Source: Desulfobacteraceae bacterium
Lineage (GTDB): Bacteria > Desulfobacterota > Desulfobacteria > Desulfobacterales > SG8-13
Direction: 5' to 3'
Length of the DNA: 8,665 nt
Assembly: GCA_029287875.1 (NCBI GenBank)
Contig: JARFQH010000060.1
Coordinates: 1-8,665, forward strand
Below are positions 6,453 through 8,665 of this stretch, one piece after another; position 1 is the first letter of the stretch; each line of letters opens with the position of its first letter. The notes beneath the pieces are model-generated. The model saw only the letters and a program-made list of their open reading frames with translations. It made no database searches and had not been told where the DNA came from. The position numbers were made by a program, and so were the translations under genes.

Positions 6453-6596
6453 GTTGGGGGCCGGCGTTTTAGGTCGTTTATTAGTTTGTTCGACAGGATA
6501 GTTTCCGTCCACAAATAGCTTTCAATTCGCCTTTCAGAGACAAGCAACCACTCGCTTAACACTTCTGCTTCACTCCCCGAATTGACATATTGAGAG

Positions 6597-8665
6597 TCAC
6601 CCCATCTGCAGGGCCCGTTCCCGGATCAAGAAGTGGTGCAGGAAGTCGCAGTAGCGGTCCAGTTTGATTTTACCCTTGCCCGACACGGAATAGCGCCAGA
6701 ACCCGTATAGTTTTGTCAGGTTGATCAGCCGCCGGCTGTAAAGGCGCCAGTTGAAGCGTTCCTGCACCCTTTTGATGCCGTTGACCGATATCGTCTCCCA
6801 GAAGCGGGGATCGCGGTGGCAGTGATCCACGAATTCCTCCAGACTGCCGGCGATGAACTCCGGCTTGCTGGTATTGAGCAGCAGCCCACTGACACCGTAC
6901 TCGATAATTTCCAGTGGACCGCCGAACTTGGGGCCAAAGGTCGGCAGACCCGAAGCCATTGCTTCCAGGATGGTCAGTCCGAAGGCCTCGAAAAACGCCG
7001 GCTGCACGAAAATGCCGCCGCGGTCGGCGATGATGCGATACACCTCGCCGGTCTCCAGCTTGCTGATGCTCGGCAGCCAGCGGAAGCTGCCCTGAAGTTC
7101 GTAATGGTCGATCAGTCGATAGGCTTTCTCAATTTCTTCGCGCTCCTCGGCGTCGTGGGACTCTTCAATGTGTATGGTGCCGGCGGCAAAAATCAGGTTG
7201 TAGTGCGCCTTGAGCCGGCTGCTCATCCCGAAAGCTTCGATGAGGCCGGTGATGTTCTTGATTTTATCGAAGCGTGCCATGGTAAATATCGCCGGCTTAT
7301 CCGGGTCTTCCAGCGAGCCGAAGACATCCTCCGCCTGGTCGCTAAACAGTCGATCCTCCCAATAACGCCGCTGGGTGTCGATCCGTTTTTTCTTCTCGGT
7401 GTAGGGGAAATAGAGGTTCTCGTCGACCCCCGGCGGAATCACGTTGAACTTGGGGGCGAAAAGATTGACACCGCTTTGCACCTGGTAGAGGCCCGGCATG
7501 CTGAACGACTGGTAAGATTCGTATTGCCCCATGGTGTCTTCGGTGCCGATGATTTCCTGATAGGTGCTTGTGATGATGAAATCGGACTTGTTCATTGACA
7601 ACATATCGGCTGAGAACTGCAGCGAGAAGTGATAGTCGTCCTCCTTGTCGTACCAGTACATGTCCGAAAAGAGATACTTCGTTTTCTCGAGTGCATGGGC
7701 GATGGTACACTGGATCACGTCGAACTTGTCCGACAGCAGCGTGGCCACCAGGTTGCCGTCCGAATAATTGCCGATGATCAGATCGGGTCGTCCCTCGAAC
7801 TCACCGCTCAGCTCCGTGGACGCATCGGCCGCAAAATCCTCGAGATAAGGCCATATCTTGAAACGTGAAATCCACTGCGGCACGACGTTGTAGTTCTTGT
7901 CGCGGAAGGGGATACGCAGAATCCATCCGTTGCGGGTCTGAAAGATCTTTTCTTTGTGTTGCCCGCAGGTGGTGTCATCTGCATCGGGTATCAGGCGCGT
8001 CAAAACGATGATCTTGGGCTCCACCGCCAGTCCGGTCAGACGGATTTCTTCCCGTAGATGTTTTTCAAGCGCCCTGACTTGGTCGAGAATGTAGATCACC
8101 TGCCCACCGGTGTCCGGCTTGCCGAGAACATTGGTCTGTCCGAACCAGCCATGCGGCGAAATGATGGCGATCTTTGAGATCAGCGGCATGGGAACCCGTG
8201 AAATGAACTGTTTCATTAGAGATACGGTCGGCTCGCTGAGCAGATCGATCAGCAGTTGCATGGTTTCGAGGATACGGCCGACCGTGTTGCCCCATCCGAC
8301 CTCGATCCCGCTCTGCTGCAGTTCAGTTTCGACCGCGGCAAAGGGCGTTTCGGGACTGCGGTCTTTCAGCCGCTTGACGGTCCGGTCGAGGATGCTGACG
8401 AAGGTCTCGAAATCTTTGATCAGGTTGCCGTTGACCAACAGTTGACGCCCGTTGTATTTGTGAAGCTTGATAAAATTGAACAACTTGGCGTTCCACTCGT
8501 CCGGCCGGCTGAAGATGCTGCTGCACATGTAGCGGTTGAGAAAGCGGATACCGTTGCCGATGGTTCGTGTGTCGCGAATCGAGGGCGAATAATCGTAAAA
8601 AGGCAAGAAATCGACGTGCAGATGGGTACCGTTTCTCTTGCCCGCCAGAACGTAGCGGTCCTTGA
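6597..8665 (-). CDS. Sucrose synthase (GT4 family), N-terminus cut by right edge
   Basis: Sucrose synthase reversibly converts sucrose and NDP into NDP-glucose and fructose in the cytoplasm. 688 codons are visible and the frame is open to the right edge; bacterial members have about 790-800 residues, so roughly the first 100 are missing. A TTG at 8606 is an internal Leu codon, because the preceding codons also match the family (HLHVDFLPF). Counted from the first full codon at 8663: IGNGIRFLNR (35-44), SPHGWFGQTNVLG (169-181) and PDTGGQVIYILDQVRALE (183-200). TTCGQ follows near 231, then QCTIAHALEKTKY (318-330), MARFDKIKN (462-470, the basic pair that binds the nucleotide sugar) and E-x7-E (E559, E567). 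All catalytic signatures are intact. Where plant enzymes carry the QN motif for UDP preference, this one reads SISKLETGE and is one residue shorter. No terminator is clear after the stop at 6597. Confidence 0.95.
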   Translation of the reverse strand, partial: KDRYVLAGKRNGTHLHVDFLPFYDYSPSIRDTRTIGNGIRFLNRYMCSSIFSRPDEWNAKLFNFIKLHKYNGRQLLVNGNLIKDFETFVSILDRTVKRLKDRSPETPFAAVETELQQSGIEVGWGNTVGRILETMQLLIDLLSEPTVSLMKQFISRVPMPLISKIAIISPHGWFGQTNVLGKPDTGGQVIYILDQVRALEKHLREEIRLTGLAVEPKIIVLTRLIPDADDTTCGQHKEKIFQTRNGWILRIPFRDKNYNVVPQWISRFKIWPYLEDFAADASTELSGEFEGRPDLIIGNYSDGNLVATLLSDKFDVIQCTIAHALEKTKYLFSDMYWYDKEDDYHFSLQFSADMLSMNKSDFIITSTYQEIIGTEDTMGQYESYQSFSMPGLYQVQSGVNLFAPKFNVIPPGVDENLYFPYTEKKKRIDTQRRYWEDRLFSDQAEDVFGSLEDPDKPAIFTMARFDKIKNITGLIEAFGMSSRLKAHYNLIFAAGTIHIEESHDAEEREEIEKAYRLIDHYELQGSFRWLPSISKLETGEVYRIIADRGGIFVQPAFFEAFGLTILEAMASGLPTFGPKFGGPLEIIEYGVSGLLLNTSKPEFIAGSLEEFVDHCHRDPRFWETISVNGIKRVQERFNWRLYSRRLINLTKLYGFWRYSVSGKGKIKLDRYCDFLHHFLIRERALQMG

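Noticed and set aside
6582..6587. TTGACA as a -35 element
   Set aside because: It lies between convergent genes and would fire antisense into sucrose synthase; no fitting -10 was found.
6816..7598. Plus-strand ORF of 260 codons inside the sucrose synthase gene
   Set aside because: The minus strand here encodes the intact catalytic domain of sucrose synthase, so this is a shadow.
8604..8606. TTG as the start codon of sucrose synthase
   Set aside because: The frame continues to the right edge with family-matching residues upstream, so this is an internal Leu codon.

Overview
The window has moderately high GC, with bacterial Shine-Dalgarno sites and long intergenic spacers. It holds a Gram-negative envelope glucosyltransferase (OpgH), a TolQ/ExbB-type inner-membrane channel pair and a bacterial sucrose synthase. 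This mix fits a Gram-negative proteobacterium in the broad sense. The spacer style and the presence of sucrose synthase suggest a Desulfobacterota/deltaproteobacterial genome, but that assignment is inference and no marker gene is present to prove it.

Layout from left to right. An open frame entering from the left edge (2-385, +) looks like the N-terminal cytoplasmic region of OpgH. The membrane and catalytic part of OpgH (375-2474, +) lies in the next frame, so opgH is either split or frameshifted. A 328-base spacer (2475-2802) separates it from a convergent gene and is rich in inverted repeats: a converging array of heptamers and a cluster of 7-bp hairpins. A Yip1-type membrane protein is on the minus strand (2803-3339). 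After a 413-base divergent spacer comes a small two-helix membrane protein with a HEAT-like tail (3753-4100, +). A 409-base spacer carries a candidate promoter bracketed by an inverted repeat. It leads into a tight two-gene operon: a MotA/TolQ/ExbB-family channel subunit (4510-5466) and a partner with one N-terminal membrane helix, a very long coiled coil and an ExbD/TolR-like end (5475-6452). After a 144-base convergent spacer (6453-6596) with no clear terminator hairpin, a sucrose synthase is read on the minus strand (6597-8665); its N-terminus runs off the right edge.

How the genes may work together. OpgH consumes UDP-glucose to build periplasmic glucans, and sucrose synthase can make NDP-glucose from sucrose or use it to make sucrose. 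Both are linked to osmotic balance in other bacteria. The channel pair would convert an ion gradient into movement across the envelope, and its coiled coil is long enough in principle to cross the periplasm. No sequence evidence ties it to the sugar genes beyond proximity. The channel pair is the least explained part of the window, and the opgH frame break is the observation most in need of checking.
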